Shown here: positions 48,786 to 58,011 of the stretch, piece by piece
Layout of the letters: each line of letters starts with the position of its first letter
Position numbering within the stretch: the first letter of the stretch is position 1
From: Amycolatopsis oliviviridis
Lineage (GTDB): Bacteria; Actinomycetota; Actinomycetes; Mycobacteriales; Pseudonocardiaceae
Assembly: GCF_014654365.1 (NCBI RefSeq)
Contig: NZ_BNAY01000004.1
Location: 62,001-126,000, forward strand
Length of the DNA: 64,000 nt
Direction: 5' to 3'
Notes under the pieces: model-generated
Told to the model about the DNA's origin: nothing
What the model saw: only the letters and a program-made list of their open reading frames with translations
Databases searched by the model: none
Made by a program: the position numbers and the translations under genes

Positions 48786-49988
48786 GTGAGCGAGCCAGGG
48801 CGCAAACAGCCGGAATTCGACCCCTCGAACCCGTTCCTTTCCGAGTCCACGGAAGACGTCACGAACCTCGTGCCCCGCGGCCTGCGGATCGGCGCGGCGC
48901 TGTCGTGGCGCTTCATCGTGGTGATCGCCGCGCTCTACGTCATCGTGTTCCTGATCGGCTACCTGTCGGTGGTCGTGATCCCGCTGTCGATCGCGCTGCT
49001 GCTCGCCGCGTTGCTCGCGCCCGCCGTCTCCAAGCTGCAGGCGATCAAGTTCCCGCGCGGGCTGGCGGCCGGGATAGTGCTGATCGCCGGGCTCGCGGTG
49101 CTGGGCGGGCTGCTGACGTTCGTCGTCGCGCAGTTCTCCTCCGGTCTGCCGGAGCTGCAGAAACAGCTGACGGAGAGCCTCAACCAGATCAAGGGCTGGC
49201 TCATCGACGGGCCGCTGCACCTGCGTCAGGAACAGATCCAGGAGTTCATCAACCAGGCGATCAGCTTCCTGCAGAACAACCAGGCGTCGATCACCACCAC
49301 CGCGCTCACCACGGCGACCACGGTCGGCGAGATCGTCACCGGCTTCATCCTGACGCTGTTCATCCTGATCTTCTTCCTCTCCGGCGGCGACCAGATCTGG
49401 TCGTTCCTGGTCCGCGGCGTGCCGGGACGGGTGCGCAACCGGATCGACGTCGCCGGGCGCCGGGGGTTCGCGTCGCTGGTCAGCTACGTGCGCGCGACGG
49501 CGGCGGTGGCCGTGGTCGACGCGGTCGGCATCGGCATCGGGCTGGCGATCGTCGGGGTGCCGCTGGTGATCCCGCTGGCGACGCTGGTCTTCCTCGGCGC
49601 CTTCATCCCGATCATCGGCGCCGTGATCGCGGGCGCGGTCGCGGTGCTGATCGCCCTGGTGACGAAGGGGGTCGTCGGCGCGCTGGTCGTGCTGGCCATC
49701 GTCATCGGCGTCATGCAGCTGGAGAGCCACGTGCTGCAGCCGATCCTGCTGGGCCGCGCGGTCAAGCTGCACCCGCTCGCCGTGGTGCTCGCGATCACCG
49801 CCGGTCTCGTCGCCGCCGGGATCGCCGGCGCGCTGCTGTCGGTGCCGCTGCTCGCGGTGCTCAACGCGGGCATCCGGTCGCTGCTGCACGAACACGATCC
49901 CGATCCGGCGGAGATCGACGTCCTGCGCGATCAGGCGGCGACCCCGAACGATCCCGGGGAAGAGAAAGAGTCCGAAGCGAAGTCATGA
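48786..49988 (+). CDS. AI-2E-family (UPF0118) membrane transporter
   Basis: A 400-residue membrane protein of the AI-2 exporter/UPF0118 family. It has about eight transmembrane segments. A cytoplasmic N-tail (residues 1-45) is followed by WRFIVVIAALYVIVFLIGYL. A large soluble loop (about 115-190; LPELQKQLTESLNQIKGWLI) and the conserved GAFIPIIGAVIAGAVAVLIA segment identify the family. GTG 48786 is the chosen start. Family members export signals or act as Na+/H+ antiporters; the substrate here is unknown. The stop overlaps the histidine kinase start (ATGA), so it is the first gene of a three-gene operon. Confidence 0.85.
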   Translation: MSEPGRKQPEFDPSNPFLSESTEDVTNLVPRGLRIGAALSWRFIVVIAALYVIVFLIGYLSVVVIPLSIALLLAALLAPAVSKLQAIKFPRGLAAGIVLIAGLAVLGGLLTFVVAQFSSGLPELQKQLTESLNQIKGWLIDGPLHLRQEQIQEFINQAISFLQNNQASITTTALTTATTVGEIVTGFILTLFILIFFLSGGDQIWSFLVRGVPGRVRNRIDVAGRRGFASLVSYVRATAAVAVVDAVGIGIGLAIVGVPLVIPLATLVFLGAFIPIIGAVIAGAVAVLIALVTKGVVGALVVLAIVIGVMQLESHVLQPILLGRAVKLHPLAVVLAITAGLVAAGIAGALLSVPLLAVLNAGIRSLLHEHDPDPAEIDVLRDQAATPNDPGEEKESEAKS

Positions 49989-51151
49989 CGGACACCCCGC
50001 TCTGGCGAGCGGTCTCGGCGCTCGGCACGCGGGACCCCGCCACCCCGCTGTGGCGCGGGGTGATCGTGCTTCGCGTGACGACGCTGCTCTTCGCGCTGGG
50101 ATCGTTCGTCGTCCATTACGACGGCTACGCGAACAAGTGGCTCGCGTGGACGTCGTTCGGCGTGATGACGGTGTGGACGGTGCTGAGCAGTGTGTTCTAC
50201 GCGCGGCCGTCGAGCCGCTGGCCGTGGCTGGTCGGCATCGATCTCGCGCTGACCGTCGCGCTCATGTTCACGTCGGCGTGGATCCTGACCACCGCGCAGT
50301 TCGACGCCAACACCCCGCTCATCACGACGGTGTGGGCGGCGGTGCCGCCCGCGGCGGCCGGGACGCGGTTCGGCGCTGTCGGCGGGGTCCTCGCCGGGCT
50401 GGTGGTCTCGGTGGTCACCGGGCTGGTGCGCTGGCGGTTCGACGTCGACGTCGCGCGGGACGGCTTCCTGCTGACCGCGAGCGGATTCGTGATCGGGCTG
50501 GCCGCGACCATGGCCCGCCGGTCCGCCGACGCGCTGACCAGGGCGTTGCGCATGGAGGCCGCGACGGCCGAACGGGAACGGCTCGCCCGCTCGATCCACG
50601 ACAGCGTCCTGCAGGTGCTCGCGCGGGTGCGCAAACGCGGCGCCGAGTTCGGCGGGGAGGCCGCCGAACTGGCGAAGCTGGCCGGTGAGCAGGAGATCGC
50701 GCTGCGGGCGCTGGTCACCACCGAGCCGACGCATCCGAGCGAGAACGGGACCACCGACCTGCGGTCCGCGTTGCAGCTGCTCGCGACGCCGTCGGTGCAG
50801 GTCTCGACGCCCGCCGGTGAGGTTCAATTGCCCGAGCACGTGACCGCGGAACTGGTGGCGGTGGCGCGCGAGGCGCTGCTGAACGTCGAAAAACACGCGG
50901 GTGACGAGGCGCGTGCCTGGGTGCTGCTGGAGGACCTCGGCACCGAGGTCGTGGTCAGCGTCCGCGACGACGGCCCGGGAATCGCCCAAGGGGTGTTGGA
51001 ACGAGCGGCGGCCGAGGGACATCTAGGTATCGCGGAGTCCATCAAGGGGCGCGTGCGGGATCTGGGCGGAAGCGTCGCCCTGGACACCGCGCCGGGCCAG
51101 GGCACGGAATGGGAAGTCAAGGTTCCAGTGGCGGCGAGGGGAAAGCGATGA
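49985..51151 (+). CDS. sensor histidine kinase (MacS/LiaS-like)
   Basis: A 388-residue kinase with four to six transmembrane segments (about residues 26-45, 53-73, 80-101, 115-150 and 165-185) and no large extracellular domain, so it probably senses the membrane. The dimerisation and phosphoacceptor segment RLARSIHDSVLQVLARVRKR contains H205. The ATPase domain has EALLNVEKHAGDEA (N box) and VRDDGPGIA (G1 box). It phosphorylates the LuxR-type regulator encoded next, with which it overlaps by four bases. It overlaps the AI-2E gene in the same way. Confidence 0.9.
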   Translation: MTDTPLWRAVSALGTRDPATPLWRGVIVLRVTTLLFALGSFVVHYDGYANKWLAWTSFGVMTVWTVLSSVFYARPSSRWPWLVGIDLALTVALMFTSAWILTTAQFDANTPLITTVWAAVPPAAAGTRFGAVGGVLAGLVVSVVTGLVRWRFDVDVARDGFLLTASGFVIGLAATMARRSADALTRALRMEAATAERERLARSIHDSVLQVLARVRKRGAEFGGEAAELAKLAGEQEIALRALVTTEPTHPSENGTTDLRSALQLLATPSVQVSTPAGEVQLPEHVTAELVAVAREALLNVEKHAGDEARAWVLLEDLGTEVVVSVRDDGPGIAQGVLERAAAEGHLGIAESIKGRVRDLGGSVALDTAPGQGTEWEVKVPVAARGKR

Positions 51152-51810
51152 CCGACGCGCCTCAGATCTCGGTGATGGTGGTCGACGACCACCCGATGTG
51201 GCGGGACGGGGTCGCCCGCGACCTCGCCGAGCACGGTTTCGACGTGCGGGCCACGGCTCCGGACGCGCCCGCCGCGCTGCGGATCGCGCGCACGGTCGCA
51301 CCGGACGTCGTGCTGATGGACCTCAATCTCGGCGAGACGTCCGGCGTCGACGCCACCCGCGAGATCACCTCGGAGCTGCCGTCGACCAAGGTGCTGGTGC
51401 TGTCCGCGAGCGGCGAGCACAGCGACGTCCTGGAGGCGGTCAAGGCCGGGGCGTCCGGTTACCTGGTCAAATCGGCTTCGGCGAGCGAACTGGTGGACGC
51501 GGTCAGGCGGACGGCGGCGGGGGATCCGGTGTTCACCGCCGGGCTCGCCGGGCTCGTCCTCGGCGAATACCGGCGCATGGCCGACGCCCCGGACGACGGA
51601 CCCGCGCCGCCGCGGCTGACCGAACGCGAGACCGACGTCCTGCGCCTGGTCGCGAAGGGGATGACGGCGCGGCAGATCGCCGAGAAGCTCGTGCTCTCGC
51701 ATCGGACGGTGGAGAACCACGTCCAGTCGACGCTGCGGAAACTCCAGCTGCACAACCGGGTCGAACTCGCCCGCTACGCCATCGAGCACGGGCTCGACGC
51801 CGACGAATAG
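51148..51810 (+). CDS. NarL/LuxR-family response regulator
   Basis: A 220-residue response regulator. The receiver domain has the acidic pair D13-D14, phosphoacceptor D58 in VVLMDLNLGE and a conserved Lys in GYLVKSAS. The C-terminal LuxR helix-turn-helix is LTERETDVLRLVAKGMTARQ then AEKLVLSHRTVENHVQSTL. It is the partner of the overlapping kinase. Target genes are not identifiable; the divergent lipoprotein and the AI-2E gene are candidates. The stop lies one base from the stop of the convergent lipoprotein gene. Confidence 0.92.
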   Translation: MTDAPQISVMVVDDHPMWRDGVARDLAEHGFDVRATAPDAPAALRIARTVAPDVVLMDLNLGETSGVDATREITSELPSTKVLVLSASGEHSDVLEAVKAGASGYLVKSASASELVDAVRRTAAGDPVFTAGLAGLVLGEYRRMADAPDDGPAPPRLTERETDVLRLVAKGMTARQIAEKLVLSHRTVENHVQSTLRKLQLHNRVELARYAIEHGLDADE

Positions 51811-51811
51811 C

Positions 51812-52879
51812 TCAGCCCTGGGCGATGGTGACCGCCGAAGGGTTCCGCTCGGCGGGCAGCGGCGTCTTGGCGATCGTCCACTGTGGCCGGTCGAGCCACC
51901 AGCTCGCGACCACGTCGGTGACGAGCACCAGGGCGTCGTCCTCGGACCATTCGACCGCGACCCGGTTGAGCGGGGTCACGATCGGCATCGAGGGCGCGCG
52001 CGTCCAGGTCAGCGTGTCGAGCGCGAGCACCCAGACGTCGGCGGTCTGCGTACTGGTCCCTTGCCAGGCGGGATCGCCGAACAGGACGGCCACCTTGTAC
52101 CCGTCGCGGCTCGGCACCACCTGCCCCGGTTTGCCGTTGGTCACCGGCCACCGGACCGGCGTGCGCTGGCTGTTGCGCAGGTCGAACACGGAGAACTCGG
52201 TCAGCTCGGCGAGCAGCATCCGGTCCTTGGTGATCGCGAGGACGCGCGGGAACTGGTGCACGGCGCGGCCGGTGGCGGGGTCGATCAGCACGTCCTCCGC
52301 GGTCGCCGTCCCGGCGTTCACCGTGATCAGCAGGCCTTGCGGCACCTCCCGGCGCACCGCCGTCGTGCAGCTCGCCGGACGGCCGCGGCCGCGTTCGGCG
52401 CCGAGGAGCGAGACGAACTGGAGGCGGCAGAGGTCGTTGCCGTCGTCGCGGATCAGCCAGACACCGGTCTCGTCGGCCGACGGGGCGACGCTGCGCGCCT
52501 TGCCCAGCTTCCACGGCTCGTTCTTCGGATCCCCGTAGACGAACACCTCGGACGGCTCCAGACAGGAAGGCCCGCAGCGGCCGGCCGACAGCACGACCGG
52601 GAACTTGCCGACGCGGATGACATCGTTGACCCGGTCGCCCGACGGCGCACCGGGAAGCGGAGTGGTCACGCCCTTGGCGGGGTCGAGCATCGACGGCGGT
52701 GACGTCGCCATGATCAAGCGGAATCCGGTGTAGTCCACCGGGATGCCGTCGAGTTTCGACGGCGGCGGGCTCGTCGGCTCCGGCGGGGCGGGCGCGGGTT
52801 GCGGGGTCGCCGTGCACCCGGCCAGCACCAGGACTGCCGCCACTACGGCGGCACAGGGGAGAAATGCGGGTCTGTTCAG
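51812..52879 (-). CDS. lipoprotein with beta-propeller-like domain
   Basis: A 355-residue lipoprotein. The only plausible start before the signal peptide is a CTG at 52879, preceded by GGGGA seven bases away; no ATG, GTG or TTG lies near in frame. The signal sequence (FLPCAAVVAAVLVLAGC) ends in a lipobox Cys22. The mature part has repeated beta-type units (VWLIRDDGNDLCRLQFVSLL, VFDLRNSQRTPVRWPVTNGK) suggesting a beta propeller, and several cysteine pairs. It is anchored outside the membrane. The function is unknown. It is divergent from the DUF1707 gene. Confidence 0.7.
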   Translation of the reverse strand: MNRPAFLPCAAVVAAVLVLAGCTATPQPAPAPPEPTSPPPSKLDGIPVDYTGFRLIMATSPPSMLDPAKGVTTPLPGAPSGDRVNDVIRVGKFPVVLSAGRCGPSCLEPSEVFVYGDPKNEPWKLGKARSVAPSADETGVWLIRDDGNDLCRLQFVSLLGAERGRGRPASCTTAVRREVPQGLLITVNAGTATAEDVLIDPATGRAVHQFPRVLAITKDRMLLAELTEFSVFDLRNSQRTPVRWPVTNGKPGQVVPSRDGYKVAVLFGDPAWQGTSTQTADVWVLALDTLTWTRAPSMPIVTPLNRVAVEWSEDDALVLVTDVVASWWLDRPQWTIAKTPLPAERNPSAVTIAQG

Positions 52880-52927
52880 GGTATTTCCCCGATCTCGCGC
52901 GTGAGATCCGGTTCTACCATTCCAGGC

Positions 52928-53602
52928 ATGGGCGAGGAAGAGCAGCCGACGACCGAAACCAAGCCGTTGACCGGACGGGACATCCGGGTCTCCGACGCGG
53001 AGCGCGAACACGTCGTCGAAGTGCTGCAGAAGGCGATCGGCCTCGGGATGCTGAACCTCGACGAGTTCACCGAGCGGACCGACCGCGCCCTCGCCTCGAA
53101 GACCCGCGGTGAGCTGAACGCGGTGCTCACGGATCTGCCGGGCCTGGTGCATCCCGAAGCGGGAATGGTGCCGCGTCAGCAGCAGAACCCGTGGGCGCCG
53201 CCGGCTCAGCACGCCTACTCGCGGACGTCCGGGCAGGTCATGGAGCTCAACGGCAAGTACTCGGCGTTGCAGCGCAACGGGAACTGGCTGGTCCCGGAGT
53301 CGATGGTGGTCCGGAACAAGTACGGTGCCACGAAACTGGACTTCTCCCAGGCCGAGATCCGGTACCCGGTGGTGCACATCGACCTCCAGGCCAAATGGGG
53401 CCCGGTGGAGATCACCATCCCCGAGAACGCCGCCGTCGACACCAACTCGATCACCGACATCAAGTTCGGCAACCTCGACGACCGGACCCAGTCGAACGGC
53501 CGCCCCGGCACGCCCCGGTTCGTCATCACCGGGCGCGTGCACGGGGGCGCGCTGATCATCAAGTACCCGCGGCGGGGCTTCTTCGGGCAGGACAGGGCCT
53601 AA
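52928..53602 (+). CDS. DUF1707 protein with LiaF-like C-terminal domain
   Basis: A 224-residue cytosolic protein. The N-terminal DUF1707 domain begins RDIRVSDAEREHVVEVLQKAI (about residue 17) and ends FTERTDRALASKTRGELNAVL then DLPGL. A Pro/Gln-rich linker and a beta-rich C-terminal domain (residues 105-215; VVHIDLQAKWGPVEITIPE) resemble the cell-wall-active antibiotic response (LiaF-type) fold. The start is ATG 52928. Homologues are thought to belong to envelope-stress systems. It follows the two-component operon and is divergent from the lipoprotein. The function is unknown. Confidence 0.8.
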   Translation: MGEEEQPTTETKPLTGRDIRVSDAEREHVVEVLQKAIGLGMLNLDEFTERTDRALASKTRGELNAVLTDLPGLVHPEAGMVPRQQQNPWAPPAQHAYSRTSGQVMELNGKYSALQRNGNWLVPESMVVRNKYGATKLDFSQAEIRYPVVHIDLQAKWGPVEITIPENAAVDTNSITDIKFGNLDDRTQSNGRPGTPRFVITGRVHGGALIIKYPRRGFFGQDRA

Positions 53603-55017
53603 GCACCGACCGGGCGCACGTGCCGGAGGTGCCGGAGCACGAAGTACGCGATCCCGGCGAGCACCAGCGCGGCCAGCCCGGACACCACGTGCATCCCGCT
53701 GGCGAAGGCTTCGTGCGCGGGAACGGCGTCGGCGAGTTTCGCCCGGGTGACGGCGTTGCCCAGCGTCCCGACGGTCGCGATGCCCAGCGCGTAGCCGAAC
53801 TCGTTGCCGGTCTGCGAAAGCGAGGCCGCCGAACCGGCCTTCTCCGGCGGTACCGAGCCGACGACCAGATCCGTGCCGAGGGTGACCAGCGGGCCGCCGC
53901 ACAGGCAGGTGACGGCGAACGCGATCGACGGGAGCACCGGACCTGCTCCGGGCTCGACCTGCGTCAGCAGCAGGAATCCGGCGATCGCGCCTGCCAACCC
54001 GGTGGCGATGAGGGCGGCGGGCCGGAAGCGGCGGGCGAGGATCGGGGCGGCCAGGAAGCTGACGGTCGCCGCGACCATCCCCGGCAGCAACGCCAGCGCG
54101 GCGCCGACCGGTGAAAGCTCCAGGACGATCTGGAAGAACTGTGCGACGAAGAGCATGGTCGTCCCGCCCAGCATCGAGAACGCGCACATGCCACCCAGCG
54201 CCGTCGCGAACGCGGGGACACGGAACAGCTTCAGGTCGATCAGCGGGTCCGGGAGGACTCGCTGACGCCGCACGAACACCGCGCCGAAGCCAAGGCCGAT
54301 CAGGAGCGAGGCCACCGGGATCACGTGGACGCCTTCACGGGCGAGTTCCTTGATGCCGTAGACCGCGGGCAGGATCGTGACCAGCGAAAGCGCGACACTC
54401 GCCAGGTCGAGCCGGCCGGCGTTCTCGTTGCGGTACTCGGGCAGGAGCTTCGGGCCGACGATGAGCAGCAGGACCATCGCGGGGACGCCGAGCAGGAACA
54501 CCGAACCCCACCAGAAGTGCTCCAGCAGCACGCCGCCGACCATCGGACCGACGATCGCGCCGACGGTGAAGCAGCCGGCCCAGATGCCGATCGCGAGGGA
54601 ACGCTGACGGCTGTCGGGGAACAGGTTGCTGATCAGGGCGAGCGTCGACGGCGCCAGCGTCGCACCGGCGATCCCGAGGATCGCTCGGGCGGCGATGAGC
54701 ATCAGCGCGCTGGTCGAGAACGCCGCCAGCACCGAGGCGAGACCGAACGCCGTCGCGCCGACGAGCAGCAGTTTCCGGCGGCCCACGCGGTCGCCGACGG
54801 TGCCCATGGTGACCATGAACCCGGCGATCATGAAGCCGTAGACGTCCATGATCCACAGCTGCTGGGTGCTGTCGGCGCCGAGGCTCTGGCTGAGTTTCGG
54901 CAGCGCGAGGATCAGCACGAACACGTCGAGCGAGACCAGGAAGGTGGGGAGGGCCAGCACGGCCAGCCCGACCCATTCCCGGGTGCCCGCCCGTGTCGGG
55001 GTCTCGGTGGTCGTCAT
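53599..55017 (-). CDS. EmrB/QacA-type MFS multidrug transporter (DHA2)
   Basis: A 472-residue DHA2-family proton antiporter with 14 predicted transmembrane helices. Segments include LDVFVLILALPKLSQSLGAD, the loop GTVGDRVGRRKLLLVGATAF between helices 2 and 3, and RAILGIAGATLAPSTLALIS (the antiporter motif C region). It should export a drug-like or hydrophobic compound; the substrate is unknown. The end overlaps the DUF1707 stop by four bases (convergent). No regulator gene is adjacent. ATG 55017 is preceded by AAAGGACC. Confidence 0.88.
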   Translation of the reverse strand: MTTTETPTRAGTREWVGLAVLALPTFLVSLDVFVLILALPKLSQSLGADSTQQLWIMDVYGFMIAGFMVTMGTVGDRVGRRKLLLVGATAFGLASVLAAFSTSALMLIAARAILGIAGATLAPSTLALISNLFPDSRQRSLAIGIWAGCFTVGAIVGPMVGGVLLEHFWWGSVFLLGVPAMVLLLIVGPKLLPEYRNENAGRLDLASVALSLVTILPAVYGIKELAREGVHVIPVASLLIGLGFGAVFVRRQRVLPDPLIDLKLFRVPAFATALGGMCAFSMLGGTTMLFVAQFFQIVLELSPVGAALALLPGMVAATVSFLAAPILARRFRPAALIATGLAGAIAGFLLLTQVEPGAGPVLPSIAFAVTCLCGGPLVTLGTDLVVGSVPPEKAGSAASLSQTGNEFGYALGIATVGTLGNAVTRAKLADAVPAHEAFASGMHVVSGLAALVLAGIAYFVLRHLRHVRPVGA

Positions 55018-55085
55018 CGTCCGGTCCTTTCGTCGCTTCGGTGTCTCTCACCAAGGCGTCGAAGTGGTGGACCGGATTTCGACAG

Positions 55086-55116
55086 GCTCTCCCGATCTTT
55101 TTCAGATCGGGAGAGC
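55086..55116 (-). terminator. terminator of ptsI
   Basis: Exact 13-base arms GCTCTCCCGATCT (55086-55098) and 55104-55116 with loop TTTTC lie 12 bases after the ptsI stop codon in the leftward direction. They isolate ptsI from the MFS gene. Confidence 0.75.
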
Positions 55117-55128
55117 GGGGGACCTTTG

Positions 55129-56763
55129 CTATCGCTTGGCGGCGGCGGCCCGCGCCTCGACCGGGTCCGACGTCGCCAAAGCCGCCTCGGCCAGCGCCTC
55201 GCATTCGGCCAGCGTGGTGGCGGCCAGGCTCGCGCCGACCGCGCGCACCGCGGGCGCGTTCATCGAAAGACTGGTCAGGCCGAGCCCGGCCAGGACCAGC
55301 GCGAGCCTCGGGTCGGCGGCGGCCTCACCGCAGACACCGGCGGGTTTGCCGGTGTCCTTCGCGGCCTGGCCGATGACCTTGAGCAGGCGCAGCAGCCCGG
55401 GCTGCCACGGGTCGTTGAGCTTGGCGACCGCGCCGAGCTGGCGATCCGCGGCGAAGGTGTACTGCGCGAGGTCGTTGGTGCCGACGGAGACGAAGTCGAC
55501 CACGTCGAGGATCTCGCGGGCGGTCAGCGCTGCGGCCGGGATCTCGATCATCACTCCCGCGCGAGCGATCCCGGCGGCACGGGCGCGCTCGGCGAACCAG
55601 GCGGCTTCGGCCGCGGTGGCGACCATCGGCGCCATAACCGAAACCTCGGCGCCGGAGTCCTGCGCGGCACCCGCGATGGCCTCCAGCTGGCGGTCGAGGA
55701 TCTCGGGCCGGTCGAAGGCGACCCGGAGGCCGCGGACGCCGAGCGCCGGGTTGGGCTCGTCGTCGGGCTCCAGGAAGGCGAGGGGTTTGTCGGCGCCCGC
55801 GTCGAGGGTGCGGACGATGACCGGCTTGCCGCGGAACGGCGTGAGCACGGCGGTGTAGGCCTTGCGCTGCTCTTCGACAGTCGGCTCGGCGGAGGCGTCG
55901 AGGTAGCAGAACTCGGTACGGAAGAGGCCCACCCCTTCGGCACCTGCTTCGGCGGCGGCCTGGGCGTCCGTGGCGGAACCGACGTTGCCGAGCACCTTCA
56001 CGCGATGTCCGTCGGAGGTCGCGCCGGTGCCGTCCCAGTCGATCGCGCCGGTCTTGGCGGCCGCGACGACCTCGGCGTCCGGGTCCGCGACCTCGATCAC
56101 GCCGGTGTCACCGTCCACCGCAAGCGCTTGCGCGTCGAGTGCGAGGACTCCGCGGACCGCGACGACGGCGGGGATGCCGAGCGCGCGGGCGAGGATCGCG
56201 GTGTGGCTGGTGGGGCCGCCCTCTTCGGTGACGAGCGCGAGGACCTTGTCCGGGTCGAGCCCGGCGGTGTCGGCGGGCGCGAGGTCGCGCGCGACGAGCA
56301 CGCTCGGCGAGTCGAGATCGGGAACGCCCGGAGGCGCGATGCCGAGCAGCTCGGCGACGAGCCTGTCGCGCACGTCGAGGACGTCGCGGGCCCGCTCGGC
56401 CATGTAGCCGCCGGCGGCGGCGAGCGCGTCGGCGAACTTCCCCGCCGCCTGGTACACCGCGCGCGGCGCGGGCAGGTTCTGGTCCTTGACCAGTTGCTCC
56501 GCCGAGGACACGAGGGCCGGGTCGGCCGCCATCGCCGCGGTGGTGATGAGGATCGTCGCGGCCTCGCCGGTGGCGGTCTCGGCCAGCTTCTCGAGCCGGG
56601 CCGCCACGATCTGCGCGGCCGGGTCGATGCGGGCGGCCTCGGCGGCGGGATCGGCCGGTGCCGGCGTGCTCGCGGGTTCGCCGAGGGGTTCGGCGACTCG
56701 GACGACAGGACCGCTCGCGCGGCCGGGACTGACGGCGACCCCGGTCAGTGACTCAGACGGCAT
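55129..56763 (-). CDS. ptsI: phosphoenolpyruvate-protein phosphotransferase (PTS enzyme I)
   Basis: A 544-residue PTS enzyme I that takes phosphate from phosphoenolpyruvate and gives it to HPr in the cytosol. The N-terminal HPr-binding part (MPSESLTGVAVSPGRASGPV) and the phospho-histidine domain (GGPTSHTAILAR, H187) are intact. The PEP-binding barrel holds GVGLFRTEFCYLD, DAGADKPLAFL, NPALGVRGLR, MIEIPAAALTA, FVSVGTNDLAQYT and AGVCGEAAADP with the active-site Cys. The length is normal for actinobacteria. It has a promoter gap of 68 bases from the ribokinase gene upstream and a terminator. HPr and the enzymes II are elsewhere. Confidence 0.93.
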   Translation of the reverse strand: MPSESLTGVAVSPGRASGPVVRVAEPLGEPASTPAPADPAAEAARIDPAAQIVAARLEKLAETATGEAATILITTAAMAADPALVSSAEQLVKDQNLPAPRAVYQAAGKFADALAAAGGYMAERARDVLDVRDRLVAELLGIAPPGVPDLDSPSVLVARDLAPADTAGLDPDKVLALVTEEGGPTSHTAILARALGIPAVVAVRGVLALDAQALAVDGDTGVIEVADPDAEVVAAAKTGAIDWDGTGATSDGHRVKVLGNVGSATDAQAAAEAGAEGVGLFRTEFCYLDASAEPTVEEQRKAYTAVLTPFRGKPVIVRTLDAGADKPLAFLEPDDEPNPALGVRGLRVAFDRPEILDRQLEAIAGAAQDSGAEVSVMAPMVATAAEAAWFAERARAAGIARAGVMIEIPAAALTAREILDVVDFVSVGTNDLAQYTFAADRQLGAVAKLNDPWQPGLLRLLKVIGQAAKDTGKPAGVCGEAAADPRLALVLAGLGLTSLSMNAPAVRAVGASLAATTLAECEALAEAALATSDPVEARAAAAKR

Positions 56764-56831
56764 GGTCTAGACCATATCTCATAGGGGGCGTGACCTGGCT
56801 CATAGCCAACAGCACAACACAGAAGAAGACA

Positions 56832-57692
56832 TCATTCCAGTTCGGATGCTGTGGGATACGACGGCTGCGCACCCTGACGGGTCACGGTGATCGCCGCCAC
56901 CTTCACCGCCTTTCGCGCCGCGTCGGCCAGCTCCTCACCCTTCGCGAGCGCGGTGGCGAGCGCCCCCGCGAAAGCGTCACCGGCACCCGTGGTGTCGACG
57001 GCTTCGACCTTCGGCGACGGCACCTTCGTCACGCCGTCCGCGGTCACCACCGCCGCGCCCTTCGCGCCGAGCGTCACGACAGCGGCCTTCGGACCGAGGT
57101 CGAGCAGCTTCGGGAAGTCCGCCTCGCCACCGAGAAGGAACGCCGCCTCGTGCTCGTTGACCAACAGGACGTCGAGTCCCTGGAGCGTCTTCGCGGAAAG
57201 TTCGGCCGCAGGCGAAAGGTTCAGCAGCGTCTTCACGCCCTTTTCGACGGCTTTCGCGACGGCCCGCTCGACGGTTTCGAGCGGGATCTCCAGCGACAGC
57301 ACCACGATCTCGGCGCCGTCGAGATCGACGTCCTCGGGCCGCAAAGCGGAGTTGGCGCCGGGGGAGACGAGAATCGAGTTCTCACCGTCGGGCGTGACCG
57401 TGATGTAGGCGATCCCGGTCGGACGGTCGCTCGTGCGCACCGAATCCGTGTTCACCCCGGACTCGGCCAGCGAACGCTTGAGCAGATCGCCGTACGGGTC
57501 GTCGCCGACCGCCCCGAGCAACGCGACGTCGGCGCCGAGCCTGGCCGCGGCGACCGCCGTGTTGGCGCCTTTGCCACCCGGCGACAAGATCGTGTCGCCA
57601 CCGAGTACGGTTTCGCCACCACCGGGTCGCCTGTCGACCGGGACGACGAGATCGGCATTGGCGGACCCGATGACCAGCACCTGAGAAGTCAT
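56832..57692 (-). CDS. rbsK: ribokinase-family sugar kinase
   Basis: A 286-residue PfkB-family kinase, probably ribokinase. N-terminal VLVIGSANADLVVPVDRRPG and GGKGANTAVAAARLGADVAL are the sugar-binding signature. Signature 2 is DTTGAGDAFAGALA with the catalytic Asp. It phosphorylates ribose or a similar sugar with ATP. I chose ATG 57692 (MTSQVLVIG); ATG 57704 or an earlier start is possible, and none has a strong ribosome binding site. It precedes ptsI, but the gap suggests independent control. Confidence 0.85.
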   Translation of the reverse strand: MTSQVLVIGSANADLVVPVDRRPGGGETVLGGDTILSPGGKGANTAVAAARLGADVALLGAVGDDPYGDLLKRSLAESGVNTDSVRTSDRPTGIAYITVTPDGENSILVSPGANSALRPEDVDLDGAEIVVLSLEIPLETVERAVAKAVEKGVKTLLNLSPAAELSAKTLQGLDVLLVNEHEAAFLLGGEADFPKLLDLGPKAAVVTLGAKGAAVVTADGVTKVPSPKVEAVDTTGAGDAFAGALATALAKGEELADAARKAVKVAAITVTRQGAQPSYPTASELE

Positions 57693-57987
57693 GGAGGAGA
57701 CCATGCCATGACCAGGAGTTGTCCGGTCATGACCCTTCTCCGGGCAAAGATGTGAAGAACTTTGTAACTTTCTCGGCGCGTAATGCGACAATCAGGCGAG
57801 CAGCGGAACGCCGTCACTCTTTCGGGGGATAACATTCCCTCGGGCGTCACTTCGGCGATCACGCCCGCTCTTGAGATGCGTTGCCGCGTCCACGCGGTGA
57901 CGTTGCCCCGGTCCCGAACTGAGTACGGGAGCAGGGCATCGGGTCGCCGGCGTCGATCACGTAGCCCCCCGAGTGATCGGCGCCGGC
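57693..57987. other. intergenic stretch without a supported gene
   Basis: About 300 bases separate the ribokinase start from the terminator of the 58011-59152 gene. A short leftward reading frame (VIDAGDPMPCSRTQFG, roughly 57859-57960) has no clear ribosome binding site or homology that I recognise. A loose palindrome GATCAC...GTGATC lies near 57953-57978. I see no promoter elements of quality, no tRNA and no known riboswitch. Confidence 0.4.
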
Positions 57988-58011
57988 GGCGCCCCGTTTC
58001 GACGGGGCGCC
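57988..58011 (-). terminator. terminator of leftward PH-like membrane operon
   Basis: Arms GGCGCCCCG (57988-57996) and CGGGGCGCC (58003-58011) with loop TTTCGA form a perfect nine-base stem. It overlaps the stop codon of the last gene of the leftward operon, so it is the likely end of that transcript. Confidence 0.65.

Noticed and set aside
57859-57960. Small leftward gene or riboswitch in the ribokinase upstream region
   Set aside because: No ribosome binding site, no conserved RNA motif that I recognise, and the frame is short.
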